A stretch of DNA of 64,000 nt from Symbiodinium natans. Taxonomy: Eukaryota; Sar; Dinophyceae; Suessiales; Symbiodiniaceae. The translations under genes and the position numbers were made by a program. Positions 19,400-29,100 of the stretch are shown piece by piece. Positions within the stretch are counted from its first letter, which is position 1. Each line of letters opens with the position of its first letter. The notes beneath the pieces were generated by a model. The model saw only the letters and a program-made list of their open reading frames with translations. It was not told where the DNA came from and ran no database searches. The DNA is taken from the NCBI GenBank assembly GCA_905221605.1, contig CAJNDS010002590.1, forward strand, positions 379,918 to 443,917, written 5' to 3'.

Positions 19400-19500
19400 G
19401 TCATCAGCGGGCAAGCAACCGCACAGAATGCTGTGGCCAAGTATCCCAATAACCCGAAAATGGCACGAGGGCTCCGACATAGGGTACTGTAGCTGGAGGG
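19400..19500 (-). other. exon-like block
   Basis: Minus strand: AACCCTCCAG acceptor directly next to TTCAGGG repeats, then an open frame with LQYPMSEPSCHFRVIGILGH and SILCGCLPADDTLR. No recognised domain. Confidence 0.35.
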
Positions 19501-19680
19501 TTCAGGGTTCAGGGTTCAGGGTTCAGGGTTTAGGGTTTAGGGTGGGGATTGATCGAAGTAAACCCCACGACCCTATCAACCTAAGCCACCTGAAGCCCAA
19601 GCCCCGGAATTTAAAAGCGCCGGCAGGTCCTCGTCGCTGTTGCAGTGGCCAGGCTGTCGTGGGCCTTCAGCGGATTTCAG

Positions 19681-19738
19681 GTAAAGAGAGGGCCCTGCAG
19701 AGCACCTGCATAGGATGTTAAGAGGGTTTGTTTTGCAG
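19681..19738 (+). other. candidate 58-bp spliceosomal intron with consensus ends
   Basis: CAG|GTAAAG at the left and GTTTGTTTTGCAG|C at the right, the best paired splice sites on the plus strand. Spliced, one frame reads ...VVGLQRIS then, across the junction, VGLRVRLQINHLRRIRNTPL. The minus strand over 19576-19773 is open as well (PGHCNSDEDLPALLNS), so a minus gene cannot be excluded. Confidence 0.4.
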
Positions 19739-19946
19739 CAGTTGGGCTCAGGGTCAGACTCCAGATTAACCACCTTCGGCGCATACGCAATACACCTTTA
19801 GTTGTGCTAGAAGAAAGCAAGCGGTGGACGAGTGAGGGCCTAGGGTTTTAGACTGTTTCAGGCTTTAGCTAAGGGCTATAAGGAAGGACCCCCTTGGGAG
19901 GGACCTTTAGTCTCGGTTTTAAAGAACCCCAACAGAACCACTGTAT

Positions 19947-20030
19947 CTACCCTAAACCCTAAACCCTAAACCCTAAACCCTAAACCCTAAACCCTAAACC
20001 CTAAACCCTAAACCCTAAACCCTAAACTCT
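19947..20030 (-). repeat. (CCCTAAA)n array
   Basis: Twelve units. Confidence 0.95.
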
Positions 20031-20225
20031 GTGTACCTGAGTAGCCCCTTAATGACCCTACATAGCCCCCCAAGGTCGCTTATAAGGGTCCCTCCTTTCA
20101 TCCCTTGCTTGATCCCTCCTCTGGAGAGTCCGATGGCCTGGTCCACATGTAAGGGTTTAGGGTTTGGGGTTTAGGGTTTGGGGTTTAGTATTTAGGGTTC
20201 AGGGATTGGGGTTTAGGGTTGAGGG

Positions 20226-20796
20226 TTTAGGGTTCATGGATGTTCTTTAGGATGCTCTTCTGCACTGCACTGAGTCCACGCAACAGAAGCACGAGTGAAA
20301 GCAGGACTAGGGAGAAAGAGGCCAGGCCTCTTATCACTACGGCAGCCTACGCCCAGAAGACGGCGCAGTGCCAGCGGCACAGAGTGCCTAAACCCTGAAC
20401 CCTGAACCCTGAACCCTAAACCCTAAACCTTGAACCCTAAACCCTAAACCCTTTGGCTCGCACTCCGCTCTTGAGCTTGGAGCGAAATAGTTCTAAACCC
20501 TAAACCCTAAACCCTAAAACCCTTTGGCTCGCACTCCGCTCTTGAGCTTGGAGCGAAATAGTTGTGGGCCTTCCCTGAGTCCCCATTCCCAGCGACCATC
20601 TTGTTTTAGGGTTTAGGGTTTAGGGTTTAGGGTTTAGGGTTTAGGGTTTAGGGTAGGGTTTAGGGTTTCGGGTTTTAGGGCCGTCTGATTTGGGGTTTAG
20701 GGTTTCTTCAGGCCTGAAAAGTTCAAGTTTGAGGAGTGGGGCAGCGAACATGATTGATAAGCTCCTGTATCCTAAAGAACATCCATGAACCCTAAA
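20226..20796. mobile_element. 571-bp composite bounded by 27-bp perfect inverted repeats
   Basis: TTTAGGGTTCATGGATGTTC plus TTTAGGA at 20226-20252 is exactly complementary to 20770-20796. Inside: about 140 bp unique DNA, a CCCTGAA/CCCTAAA array, a duplicated 42-bp segment, the island at 20521-20599, a TTTAGGG array and about 90 bp unique DNA. It is either an introner-sized mobile unit or two MITE ends trapped around an exon. Confidence 0.7.
20521..20599 (-). other. exon-like island whose 3' end is tandemly duplicated
   Basis: Minus strand: CTAAAACAAG acceptor, then an ATG-initial frame (MVAGNGDSGKAHNYFAPSSR then AECEPK), donor G|GTTTTAGGG. The last 42 bp of the island (NYFAPSSRAECEPK) occur again at 20448-20493, separated only by three to four CCCTAAA units. 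Confidence 0.45.
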
Positions 20797-20880
20797 CCCT
20801 CAACCCTAAACCCCCAAACCCTGAACCCAAAAAACTAAACCCCAAACTCTAAACCCCAAACTCTAAACCCCAAACCCTAC

Positions 20881-20919
20881 CTCAAGCTCGGAAAGGCCAT
20901 GGAACTCATGAAAGCTCGG
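20881..20919 (-). other. exon-like island with GTAGGG donor
   Basis: Minus strand: CAAGCCCCAAG acceptor, 13 codons in phase 0 (PSFHEFHGLSELE), donor GAG|GTAGGG. Confidence 0.35.
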
Positions 20920-21561
20920 CTTGGGGCTTGGGGCTCGGGGGTTTAGGGTTTAGGGTTTAGGGTTTTGAGGTTTAGGGTTTGATGTTTAGGGCTGAGGGGC
21001 GTGAACGACCCTCAAGACCTGGAACCACGGGGCCGCGCCTCAGACCCCCGTCTCAACCCAGAAGCCCAAACGATAGAACCCGAAAAGCCGTTAACCCTGC
21101 ACCCTCAACCCTACACCCTAAACCCGGAACCCTAAACCCTAAGCCCTAAGACCGAAAAAAAAACTTAAACCGACAAATGCATAAAAACTCCAAAGACCAA
21201 GAGCCTAAAACCTTAGAACCCTAGAACAGTAAACACCCTAAAACCCTAAAACCCTAAAAACCCTGAAGAACTAAAACCCTGAAACCCTGAAACCCCAAAC
21301 CCCAAACGCAAAAGCCCGAAACTCGGAAACCCCAAAACCCCAAAACTAAACCCCAAAAACCCTAAAACCCCAAAACCCTCAAACCCTGAAACCCCAAACC
21401 CTGAAACCCTGAAACCCCAAAACCCTGCAACCCTAAAACCCCAAAACCCTCAAACCCTAAACCCAAAACCCTACAACCCTGAAACCCCAAAAACCCTCAA
21501 ACCCTGAAACCCCAAACCCTAAAACCCCAAACCCTAAACCCCAAACCCTAAACCCCAAGAC

Positions 21562-21629
21562 CCGAAAATCCGGGGCTTGGGTCGAGGCATTCGCCTTTGC
21601 TGTCCACCTCGGTATGTTGCCCACATCAG
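21562..21629 (-). other. exon-like island
   Basis: Minus strand: ACCCTAAG acceptor, frame with LMWATYRGGQQRRMPRPKPR then IF, donor GG|GTCTTGGGGTTTAGGG. The left plus flank is the 300-bp degenerate CCCTAAA/AAACCCC tract at 21230-21560; the right is TTCAGGG units. Confidence 0.4.
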
Positions 21630-22138
21630 CTTAGGGTTCAGGGTTCAGGGTTCAGGGTTCAGGGTTTAGGGTTTAGGGTTTAGGGTTCAGGGTTCAGGGT
21701 TTAGGGGGTAATTTATTTGGGCGTGGGGCTGGCTGACTGGGGTGAAGCCACGAAGGCACATTCAAACTAGCGGAGCACAAAAACAGCAACGAAAGAAGAG
21801 CACGCCAATCACCATGAAGACGCACAAACCCCTAAAGCCTAAAGCCATCACCGCCGCTGCAACGCCTAAAGCCTAAAGCCTAAAGCCTAAAGCCTAAACC
21901 CTGAACCCTGAACCCTGAACCCTAAACCCTAAACCCTAAACCCTAAACCCGAATCAAGCCCTAATTAAACCCTAAACCTAGGGCCCCATGAGGGTCTTAG
22001 GGTGCAAGTGCAGGGGTTTGGGTTTTCAGGGGTTCAATGATTCAAGCGGTACAACTTAAACCCTAAAGGCCAAATGTGCGGCGGAGACGTCGTGCATCCT
22101 CAGCCCTAAACCCTAAACCAGGTAACCTAAACCTAAAC

Positions 22139-22231
22139 CCTATTTGCAGCCATGGCGCCGCGTAGCCCATGCACACGAACATCCCCGAGAAACTGAGGTG
22201 GCTGGGACTCGGCAGCAGGCGTACTGGTGAG
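22139..22231 (-). other. exon-like island, 31 codons
   Basis: Minus strand: CCTACCCCAG acceptor, phase 0 frame starting LTSTPAAESQPPQFLGDVRV and ending GAMAANR, donor GTTTAGG. Textbook flanks: CCTAAAC on the left, TTTAGGG on the right. Confidence 0.4.
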
Positions 22232-22593
22232 CTGGGGTAGGGGTTTAGGGTTTAGGGTTTAGGGTTTAAGGCTCAGGGTTTAGGGTTCAGGGTTCAGGGT
22301 TTACGGTCTATGGGGTTTAGGGTTTGGGGCCCGTGGGGTTCACAGCTTGGGGCAGCTAAGCCCCTAGTGAACCCTAACTTAGGCCTCCCTAAACCCTAAA
22401 AAAGGCCTAAAACCCCAAAAACCCAAAAACCCTAAAGCCCAAAAACCCTCCAAAAACCCTAAAACCCTAAAACCCAAAACCCTAAAACATCCTAGAACCC
22501 CCAAATGCTCTAACACCCAAAACCCCAAAACCCGAAACCCTGAACCGGGCCTAAGGTTTAGGGTTCTTAAGGCACTGTTAGGGTTGAGGGTTT

Positions 22594-22686
22594 AGGGTTT
22601 AGGGTTTAGGGTTTAGGGTTTAAGGTTAGGGTTTAGGGTTTAGGGTTTAGGGTTTAGGGTTTAGGGTTTAGGGTTTAGGGTTTAGG
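22594..22686 (+). repeat. (TTTAGGG)n array
   Basis: About 13 units with one frame-shifted TAAGG. Confidence 0.95.
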
Positions 22687-22689
22687 GGT

Positions 22690-22742
22690 GAGGGCTTGCC
22701 TGGTCCCTCTCGGCCCCTCGCTAAGGAGCCCTCCAAGCCGGT
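22690..22742 (+). other. exon-like island with GTAAGT donor
   Basis: Plus strand: the TTTAG of the array provides the acceptor, the frame reads GEGLPGPSRPLAKEPSKP, and the donor is GTAAGTTCAGGG. This is the only perfect GTAAGT next to a telomere array that I noticed. Confidence 0.4.
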
Positions 22743-22917
22743 AAGTTCAGGGTTCAGGGTTAAGGTTCGGGGTTCAGGGTTCCGGGTTCAGGGTTCAGGG
22801 TTGAAGGTTTAGGGTTTGGGGCTTAGGGTTTCGGGTGTAGGGTTTGGGGTTGATAGAGTTGAGGGTTTAAGGCTTAGGGTTTGGGTTTGAGGTTTATACA
22901 GTTGAGGGTGTAGCACA

Positions 22918-22948
22918 CCCCAAGCCCTAAACCATTTAGGGCTTGGGG
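22918..22948. repeat. perfect hairpin containing telomere-type units
   Basis: CCCCAAGCCCTAAA, a 3-nt loop CCA, then the exact complement TTTAGGGCTTGGGG. Confidence 0.9.
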
Positions 22949-23034
22949 TTTAGGGTTCATACAACCCGTAAGCCCGCCTAAGGCCCCAGGGAAAGAGCTC
23001 TCAAACCCGGGTTTAGATTTGGGGTTAAACCCTA

Positions 23035-23087
23035 AACCCTAAACCCTAAACCCTAAACCCTAAACCCTAAACCCTAAACCCTAAACT
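23035..23087 (-). repeat. (CCCTAAA)n array
   Basis: Seven to eight units. Confidence 0.95.
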
Positions 23088-23568
23088 TACCCTAAACGCC
23101 CCAAGACCCTAAAAGCATTAAAGTCTTCCAGCCAGAGACGGTCTTCCTGCCCCCATCTATACTACCCCCCCCCCCCAGGTTACTAAAGCTATTTAGGGAT
23201 AATGATAAGCCTAATTGAGGTGATATGAACGGGGGAAACCAAGGGGGGGGGGGGGGGGGGGCATAGAGGGGGGTAGGGAAGCGGTTTTTGTGAAGTCGCG
23301 CTTGTTCCGGGGATCAGGGTGCAGGGTTGGTTATAGGCAGTCATGGGTCTTTCAAGCCTAAACCCTAAACCCTAGACCGTCCTAAACTGTAAACCCTGAA
23401 GCCTCAACCCCAAACCGTCCTAACCCCAAACCCTAAAAGCCCTCAAAAACCTAAACCCTGAACCGTCCTAAACCCTAATTAAACCTAATTAAACCCCAAA
23501 CCCCAAACCCTAAACCCTAAACCCCAAATCCCAAACCCCACTCCAGCCCTCCCCCTCCCCCCAAAGAC

Positions 23569-23615
23569 CCCGCAGCCGGGCGCCCCTGGCAAGATGCAGG
23601 GCTCCGCAGAGCAAC
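23569..23615 (-). other. exon-like island
   Basis: Minus strand: CAGCCTGCCTAG acceptor, 15 codons (LLCGALHLARGARLR), donor G|GTCTTTGGGG. Textbook flanks on both sides. Confidence 0.35.
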
Positions 23616-23702
23616 CTAGGCAGGCTGCTTAGGGTTTAGGATTTAGGGTTTAGGGTTTAGGGTTTAGGGTTTAGGGTGTAGGGTTTAGGGTTTAGGGTTT
23701 AG

Positions 23703-23890
23703 ACTGAATAAAGTATGCTAGTGTTCCCAAAATGGCTCATGAACCTTGCTCACAACACCCATTCCGCTTGGTTTAGGGCTCAGGCTTGTCTGCGTAGGAT
23801 GGGAGTTAGGGTGCCTTCTCAACTGCGGTGTAATTGCCATGTTCTTGCGAAACTGGAAGTGGGAAACCAGGTACCGTCAGGCCTCAGCCT
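23703..23890. other. exon-like block, about 190 bp
   Basis: Minus reading: an excellent acceptor GGTTTCCCACTTCCAG, then FRKNMAITPQLRRHPNSHPT and GMGVVSKVHEPFWEH before TAG. Plus reading: an ATG frame MLVFPKWLMNLAHNTHSAWF. I prefer minus for the acceptor. Confidence 0.35.
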
Positions 23891-24133
23891 AAACCCTGAG
23901 TACTTGAACTCTGAAACCCTGAACCCTGAAACTCTGAGCCCTGAACCCTAAACCCTAAACCCTAAACCCTAAACCCTTGAGCCCTTGAGCCTGCCCCCTA
24001 AACCCGGAGTCCCGAATGGCCTGAAACGTCAAAAACGTCAAACCCCCAAACTCAACCCCCAAGCCCTAAACCCCCAAAACCTTACAGATCCCTAAGCCTT
24101 AAACCCTAGACCCTAATAATCGTTAAACCCTAC

Positions 24134-24231
24134 TCCCTCAGCCCTGCAACTGACAGAGTGGGCAGGCTGTCAACATGCACGTACGGCACACACCATTGAC
24201 CAAATTCCTGGTCCTCAAAACTCCACGAGGC
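24134..24231 (-). CDS. exon of an unknown gene, phase-linked to 24371-24432
   Basis: Minus strand: TTGAGTGCAG acceptor, 32 codons in phase 0 (ASWSFEDQEFGQWCVPYV, then HVDSLPTLSVAGLR), donor GA|GTAGGG. Composition is natural, and third-position GC is higher than in the best plus frame (about 59 against 45 percent by hand count). The upstream island at 24371-24432 ends in phase 0, so the two join in frame. Confidence 0.5.
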
Positions 24232-24370
24232 CTGCACTCAACCCTAAACCGGAAAAGCTTAAGCCCTAAATCCCCAAGTTCGCCTAAAACCCCCCTCCCC
24301 CCACCCCAAAGCAAGTGCAACCCTGAACTAAACCCTAAACCCTAAACCCTAAAACCCGAAAACCCTCAAC

Positions 24371-24432
24371 GGCTGAGGGTCGGCACACGTATTCGGGGCG
24401 GATCTGATCGGGAATTGCCCCGCAGTGAGCGC
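24371..24432 (-). CDS. exon of an unknown gene
   Basis: Minus strand: a long pyrimidine-rich acceptor ending GGCCGCTCCACAG, 20 codons (AHCGAIPDQIRPEYVCRPSA), donor GTTGAGGGTTTT. The intron to the next exon (24232-24370) carries telomere-type units next to the donor. No domain is recognised in the joined 52 residues. Confidence 0.45.
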
Positions 24433-25190
24433 CTGTGGAGCGGCCGGGCTTGAGAAGAAGGAGTTAGGGTTTAGGGTTTAGGGTTTAGGGTTTAGGGTTT
24501 AGGGCTTATAGGGGCTTAAGGCGTAGAAGGGTCAGTAGGGGTCATAGGGTTCTTAAGGTTTAAAAGGCCTTAAGGCTTGAAGGGTTTAGGCTTTGTAGGG
24601 TTTAGGGTTTATCGAAGGGTGCACGTGGTTTAAGGTTCGCAGGGTTTAGGGTTTGTAGGGTTCAGGTTTTTGGTGTCTGTAGGGGTCTGTAGGGTGCACA
24701 GGGTTCCCAGGTGTATGGGGTGTACAGGGATTATAGGTTTTAGGGTCTATGGGGCTTTGGGGTTTAAGGCTGAGAGGGTTTAAGGTCTGTAGGGTTTCTA
24801 GGGCTTATAGGGATTCGGGTTTATCGGAGGGTGTAAAGGGTTTATAGAGTTAGGTTTATAGGGCCAGCGTGGCAAACCCCTACATCTTAGGGCTTAGGGA
24901 GTTCGCTTTAGGGTTTAGGGCCTGGGCTTAGGATCTGGGATTTAGCATTTAGGTTTTAGGATGTGGGGTTTAGAGTTTAGGTTTTAGGATTTGGAGTGCA
25001 GAGTTTAGGTCAATTTCAGGATTTGGGGCTTGGGGTTTAGGATTTGGGGTTTAGGGTTTAGGGCCTCTCCCATGTCAAGCCCTAAAGCCTAAACCCCGAA
25101 CCCAAACCCTAAACCCTAAAAATCTTAACAACCCTAAACCCTAAACCCTAAACCCTAAACCCTAAGCCAGCCAGCATCCGACATAGATTT

Positions 25191-25290
25191 TCAGGGGAGA
25201 GGGCTCAGGAGGTCTGGATGGCCAGGCCTCGAGCCCATGACCCTGCGGGCTCCAACCGGGATCCCGACATCGACCCTAAAACCTACGTGG
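25191..25290. other. exon-like block downstream of the 45-bp shared segment
   Basis: Plus reading: CATAGATTTTCAG acceptor, frame with ERAQEVWMARPRAHDPAGSN then DPDIDPKTYV, GTTTAGGG donor. Minus reading: GAGCCCGCAG acceptor, frame with GHGLEAWPSRPPEPSPLKIY, GTCGGATG donor. The duplicated segment includes one splice site in either case. Confidence 0.4.
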
Positions 25291-25504
25291 AGTTTAGGGT
25301 TTAGGGTTTAGGGTTTATAGGGTTTATAGGGTTTATAGGGTTTAGGGTTTAGGGTTTAGGGTTTTGGGATTACGGTAGCCCCTTTTACTCCGGGACTCCG
25401 GGGCGTGAAATTCCCGATCTCGAACCCGGCCGAACCATGAACCCTACAAGCCTATGAGGGTTTAGGGTTTAGGGTTTAGAAGCGTTTAGGGACCAAACGT
25501 CCCC

Positions 25505-25660
25505 CATCTTCAATCCAAGAGATATTCAGCATGCCGCTTGGGCATACCCTTCAAGAAACTTAAGGGGTATGGTAAAATCCTTCCTTAGAGTCTCATTTAC
25601 AGGTTAAGGGGTATGGGTTTGGGGTATGTTGAGTTCTTCTTAGATTCAATAGCCTGAACA
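25505..25660. mobile_element. MITE-like inverted repeat, family L, with direct-repeat flanks
   Basis: Arms TTGGGCATACCC and GGGTATGGGTTTGGGGTATG with AAGGGGTATG units in the centre. AACCCTACAAGCCTATGAGG occurs on the left (25440) and again, with two extra bases, on the right (25663), like a target duplication of about 25 bp. Confidence 0.55.
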
Positions 25661-26012
25661 CATAACCCTACAAGCCTATATGAGGGTTTAGGGCTATGTA
25701 TAACTGCAAACCCTACAAGCCCTAAATAGGAGATCGGAAAAGAGGGCTACTCATTTTTTCTGATTTATTTTATTGGCGGGGTGGCGGGGGGGGGGGGGTC
25801 GGGTATATTGGGGTACCCTCCCCCCCTTCTGGGCGGTAAATGCACAAATAGGCCAAAAGCCCTAGTTTTACCCTCAACCAAGCTAAGGGTACTTAGGTCC
25901 CCTAGTACGGGCCCCTAAATCGGGACCCATTAAATACCCTTATATACCCTACAAAACCCGTAAACCCTAAACCCTAAACCCTAAACCCGAAACCCTAAAC
26001 CCTAAACCTTAC

Positions 26013-26074
26013 ACACAAGGCATGACAAAGCAACATTTACTAGGCATCCGGCGCTGCAGTTCTTGTAGCACGCC
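26013..26074. other. exon-like island with canonical sites on the minus strand
   Basis: Minus reading: CGACCGTACAG acceptor, 20 codons (GVLQELQRRMPSKCCFVMPC), donor GT|GTAAGG. Plus reading over 26020-26081: ACACAAG acceptor, MTKQHLLGIRRCSSCSTPCT, donor GTCGAG, in phase with the plus block at 26231-26320. Both are unusually good, and they are incompatible as one gene. Confidence 0.4.
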
Positions 26075-26230
26075 CTGTACGGTCGAGTGTTGATGGTGCA
26101 AGGGTAGGGGTTCGGGGTTTGGGGTTTAGGGTTTAGGGTTTAGGGTTTAGGGTTTCGGGTTTAGGGTTTAGGGGTTCGGGGTTTAGGGTTTAGGGTTTCG
26201 GGTTTAGGGCTTTAGGCTGGGGCTTCGGGG

Positions 26231-26320
26231 TTCCAGAAGAGATGTGTGATTTGTCAAACACTACGGACCTCATGTGAAAGTGAGGCAGCCAAGAGTTGCA
26301 TTAAGCACGGAAAGCAAGAA
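26231..26320 (+). other. exon-like block, only one full-length open frame
   Basis: Plus strand: GGGGTTCCAG acceptor, 30 codons (KRCVICQTLRTSCESEAAKS then CIKHGKQELG), donor GTCTAGGG. The other plus frames and the minus frames I checked are closed, so the open frame carries more weight than in GC-rich islands. Joined to the plus reading at 26020-26081 it gives a Cys-rich segment (CSSCSTPCT/KRCVICQ) that could bind zinc. Confidence 0.45.
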
Positions 26321-27051
26321 CTTGGGGTCTAGGGTTAGGGTTTAGGGTTTAGGGTTTAGGATTTAGGGTTTAGGGTTTAGGGCTTAGGGCTGAGGGCTTA
26401 GGGCTGAGGGCTTAAGGTGGAGGGTTCAGAATGTCAAATACGGAGGACGAGAGATTGTCAATGACTGGGCGAGCTTAGCAAGAATGGCAGTGCGTAGATT
26501 CTAGAGGTGCCCATGAAAACCCTAAACCCTAAACCCTGAACCCATGGAAGCCATCTGAAATGTTCCTAGACATGAGCCCCCTAAGCCCACCCAGGAAACA
26601 TAGAAAATCTCGGGCGGCCCTAATATGCACTGTCAGCTTAGTTGCTAAACCTTAAAACCCTAAACCTTGTACCTAAACCCTAATCCCCAAACGCTACACC
26701 CCTCAACCCCTAAACTCTAATCCCTACACCCCAACACTTGACTTAGAAAGCTTAAGGTTCCATGGGGGGGTTCGGGCTTCGAGGGGCAGAGAGCTGCAGA
26801 CGTAGGATTCGTCAACTTGCAGGGACCACCGGACCTGAAACCCTAAACCCTAAACCCTAAACCCCAAACCACAGTTCAGGGTTTGTAGGGTAAGGGGTTC
26901 AGGGTTTGAAGGCTCAAGGGTAAACGCGACGCCCTAACCCGACTTGAAGGGCTTTCAAAGGGTGTAAGCGGTTAGTAGGAGTCTAGACTTCTTTCCAGTG
27001 CCTAAGTGGGCTCAGGAAGCTCTAGGATTTCGGGTTTAGGGTGTAGGAGGC

Positions 27052-27293
27052 AGGGTGTAGGGTGTAGGGTGTAGGGTGTAGGGTGTAGGGTGTAGGGTGT
27101 AGGGTGTAGGGTGTAGGGTGTAGGGTGTAGGGTGTAGGGTGTAGGGTGTAGGGTGTAGGGTGTAGGGTGTAGGGTGTCGGGTGTGGGGTGTGGGGTGTAG
27201 GGTGTAGGGTGTAGGGGTGTAGGGTGTAGGGTTAGGGGTGTAGGGTGTAGGGTGTAGGGTGTAGGGTGTAGGGTGCAGGGTGCAGGGTGCAGG
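27052..27293 (+). repeat. homogenised (TGTAGGG)n variant array
   Basis: About 33 TGTAGGG units with a few TGTGGGG, TGCAGGG and one-base slips, joined directly to the TTTAGGG array that follows. Confidence 0.95.
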
Positions 27294-27551
27294 GTAGGGT
27301 TTAGGGTTTAGGGTTTAGGGTTTAGGGTTTAGGGTTTAGGGTTTAGGGTTTAGGGTTTAGGGTTTAGGGTTTAGGGTTTAGGGTTTAGGGTTTAGGGTTT
27401 AGGGTTTAGGGTTTAGGGTTTAGGGTTTAGGGTTTCGTGTTTAGGGTTTAGGGTTTAGGGTTTAGGGTTTAGGGTTTAGGGTTTAGGGTTTAGGGTTTAG
27501 GGTTTAGGGTTTAGGGTTTAGGGTTTAGGGTTTAGGGTTTAGGGTTTAGGG
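27294..27551 (+). repeat. longest (TTTAGGG)n array in the window
   Basis: About 36 units, one TTTCGTG interruption near 27433. Internal position and mixed neighbours argue against a true chromosome end. Confidence 0.97.
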
Positions 27552-28074
27552 TGTCAACTTCTCAGGGCCCCCCCGCCCGGCAAAGTACTCTTCGTGATGG
27601 AAGCAATCGTTGCTGTTCCTGGGCCCCCATCCATGGACCCCTGTTAGATCCCGAAGGGTTTAGGGTTTAGGGTTTAGAGTTTAGGGTTTAGAGTTTAGGG
27701 TTTAGGGCTAGTCCCTAACCGCTCAACCCCAATACAGAAACTCCGCACCCCCAAGCCCAGAAACTTGGACCTCTACTAAGCCCTAGCCCTAAACCCTAAA
27801 CCCTAAACCCTAAACCCTATGGACCATAGGTTCGACCACCAAAGCTGCACGAGAATTGTGGCCTACCTTGAGCTGCCCATATGAGGGGTTGCAACCCAAT
27901 TGTAACTGGAACTATCTAAATTAGGGTTTAGGGTTTAGGGTTGAGGGTTTAGGGTTTAAACCCTACGCCCGACACCCCAGACCCCAAATCCTGAACCCTA
28001 AATCCTAAATCCTAAGCCCTGAAACCTAAAATCCTTCACCCCAAATCCTACACCGTAAATCCTCAACGCAAAAC

Positions 28075-28330
28075 CTATACCCTACAAGTAACCATAATAT
28101 GAAACCTGCGAGCCGCTGTTGCAGGCTGAGATTCGCATTCCCTACACTTGGGCCCACCAACACCTTCGCGCTTTAAGGTTACGTATATCGACCCCTGATT
28201 GCACGGACGAACTTTGAGGTACGTGAAGGCACCACCATGCGCGAAAGCTTTGTATCTGGACGTTAAAGACAGGCGATGGGCGATCGAGCATGGCTGAAGA
28301 AACGCTGCCGCGCCACTGAACACTCCTCCA
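28075..28330 (-). other. exon-like block, about 250 bp
   Basis: Minus strand, repeat-free. One frame is open for 82 codons (includes YKAFAHGGAFTYLKVRPCNQ, then SIYVTLKREGVGGPKCRECE). A second minus frame after GTGTTCAG is open for about 60 codons (RPSPVFNVQIQSFRAWWCLH). Which is used is unclear; no domain is recognised. Confidence 0.4.
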
Positions 28331-28551
28331 GTCTCTACCCTAAAAACCCTAAACCCTAAACCCTAAACCCTAACCCTCGAGCCTAAAACCCTGAACCCTA
28401 AGAACCCTCCCTTATCCCTGAATCCCAAACCCGGAGCCTCAAGCTGGAACCCCTCAAAACCAAAATGGAAACTGTCGGAATTGGGCTCTGGAACCCCTGT
28501 GCCCTATACACTTGGGCTGGTACACAGTGGCCCGCTTTGGTATCTCTGCAG

Positions 28552-28595
28552 GGGCCGGAGTCGTCGCAGAACTGAGCGGCTTGCGTCTACTCAAG
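28552..28595 (+). other. short exon candidate with an excellent acceptor
   Basis: CGCTTTGGTATCTCTGCAG acceptor, 44 nt (AGVVAELSGLRLLK), donor AAG|GTTTGAGG. The polypyrimidine tract is among the best in the window. Confidence 0.4.
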
Positions 28596-28631
28596 GTTTG
28601 AGGTTGAGGGTTGCTGGTGGAGGGTTTTGGG

Positions 28632-28651
28632 TTGGGATGTTCCCCCCCTTT
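28632..28651. mobile_element. MITE family A, left end only
   Basis: TTGGGATGTTCCCCCCCTTT followed by unrelated DNA. Confidence 0.5.
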
Positions 28652-29058
28652 GCCAGAACCCCCCGCAAGGTGGATTCCTTTTCGCGAGGTTTTGGGGTCA
28701 AGCCTAAACCCTAAACCTTAAAGACCTGAATATTCAAGGGTTTATAACCCTAAACCCTACTAAACCCTAGTAATTAAGGGTTTATCACCCTAAACCCTAA
28801 ACCCTAAACCCTATGAGGTCTAGGGCTTCGACATCTAGATCGCTGGGGGCTTCCTTTCTACACCCCGAATCCGAAAAACCGAATCCCGCCTCCTACGCCA
28901 TATGCATCTAACCCTATCATCGGCATCTGTTCTTAAGGCTTTTGGGATTTGGGGTTAGGGCTTCAGGGTTTCAAGGCTTACTGCTGTCGGGTTTCGGTTT
29001 CGTGTTTGGTCCGGAGTGTCAGGCCCGAAAGGGGATCAGTTCCGCCCCCAGTCGGGTT

Positions 29059-29100
29059 GTAAGCAGCTCCGTGCCAATTTTGGTGCCAACTTCTCTTCAG
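29059..29100 (+). other. candidate 42-bp intron with consensus ends
   Basis: GTT|GTAAGCAGC at the left and GCCAACTTCTCTTCAG|CTG at the right. The upstream frame reads FGPECQARKGISSAPSRV and the downstream LRAAGASPKL. The unspliced frame is also open, so retention would be tolerated. Confidence 0.35.

Noticed and set aside
27294-27551. True chromosome end
   Set aside because: Ordinary sequence continues on both sides, and arrays of both orientations occur throughout, so these are interstitial.
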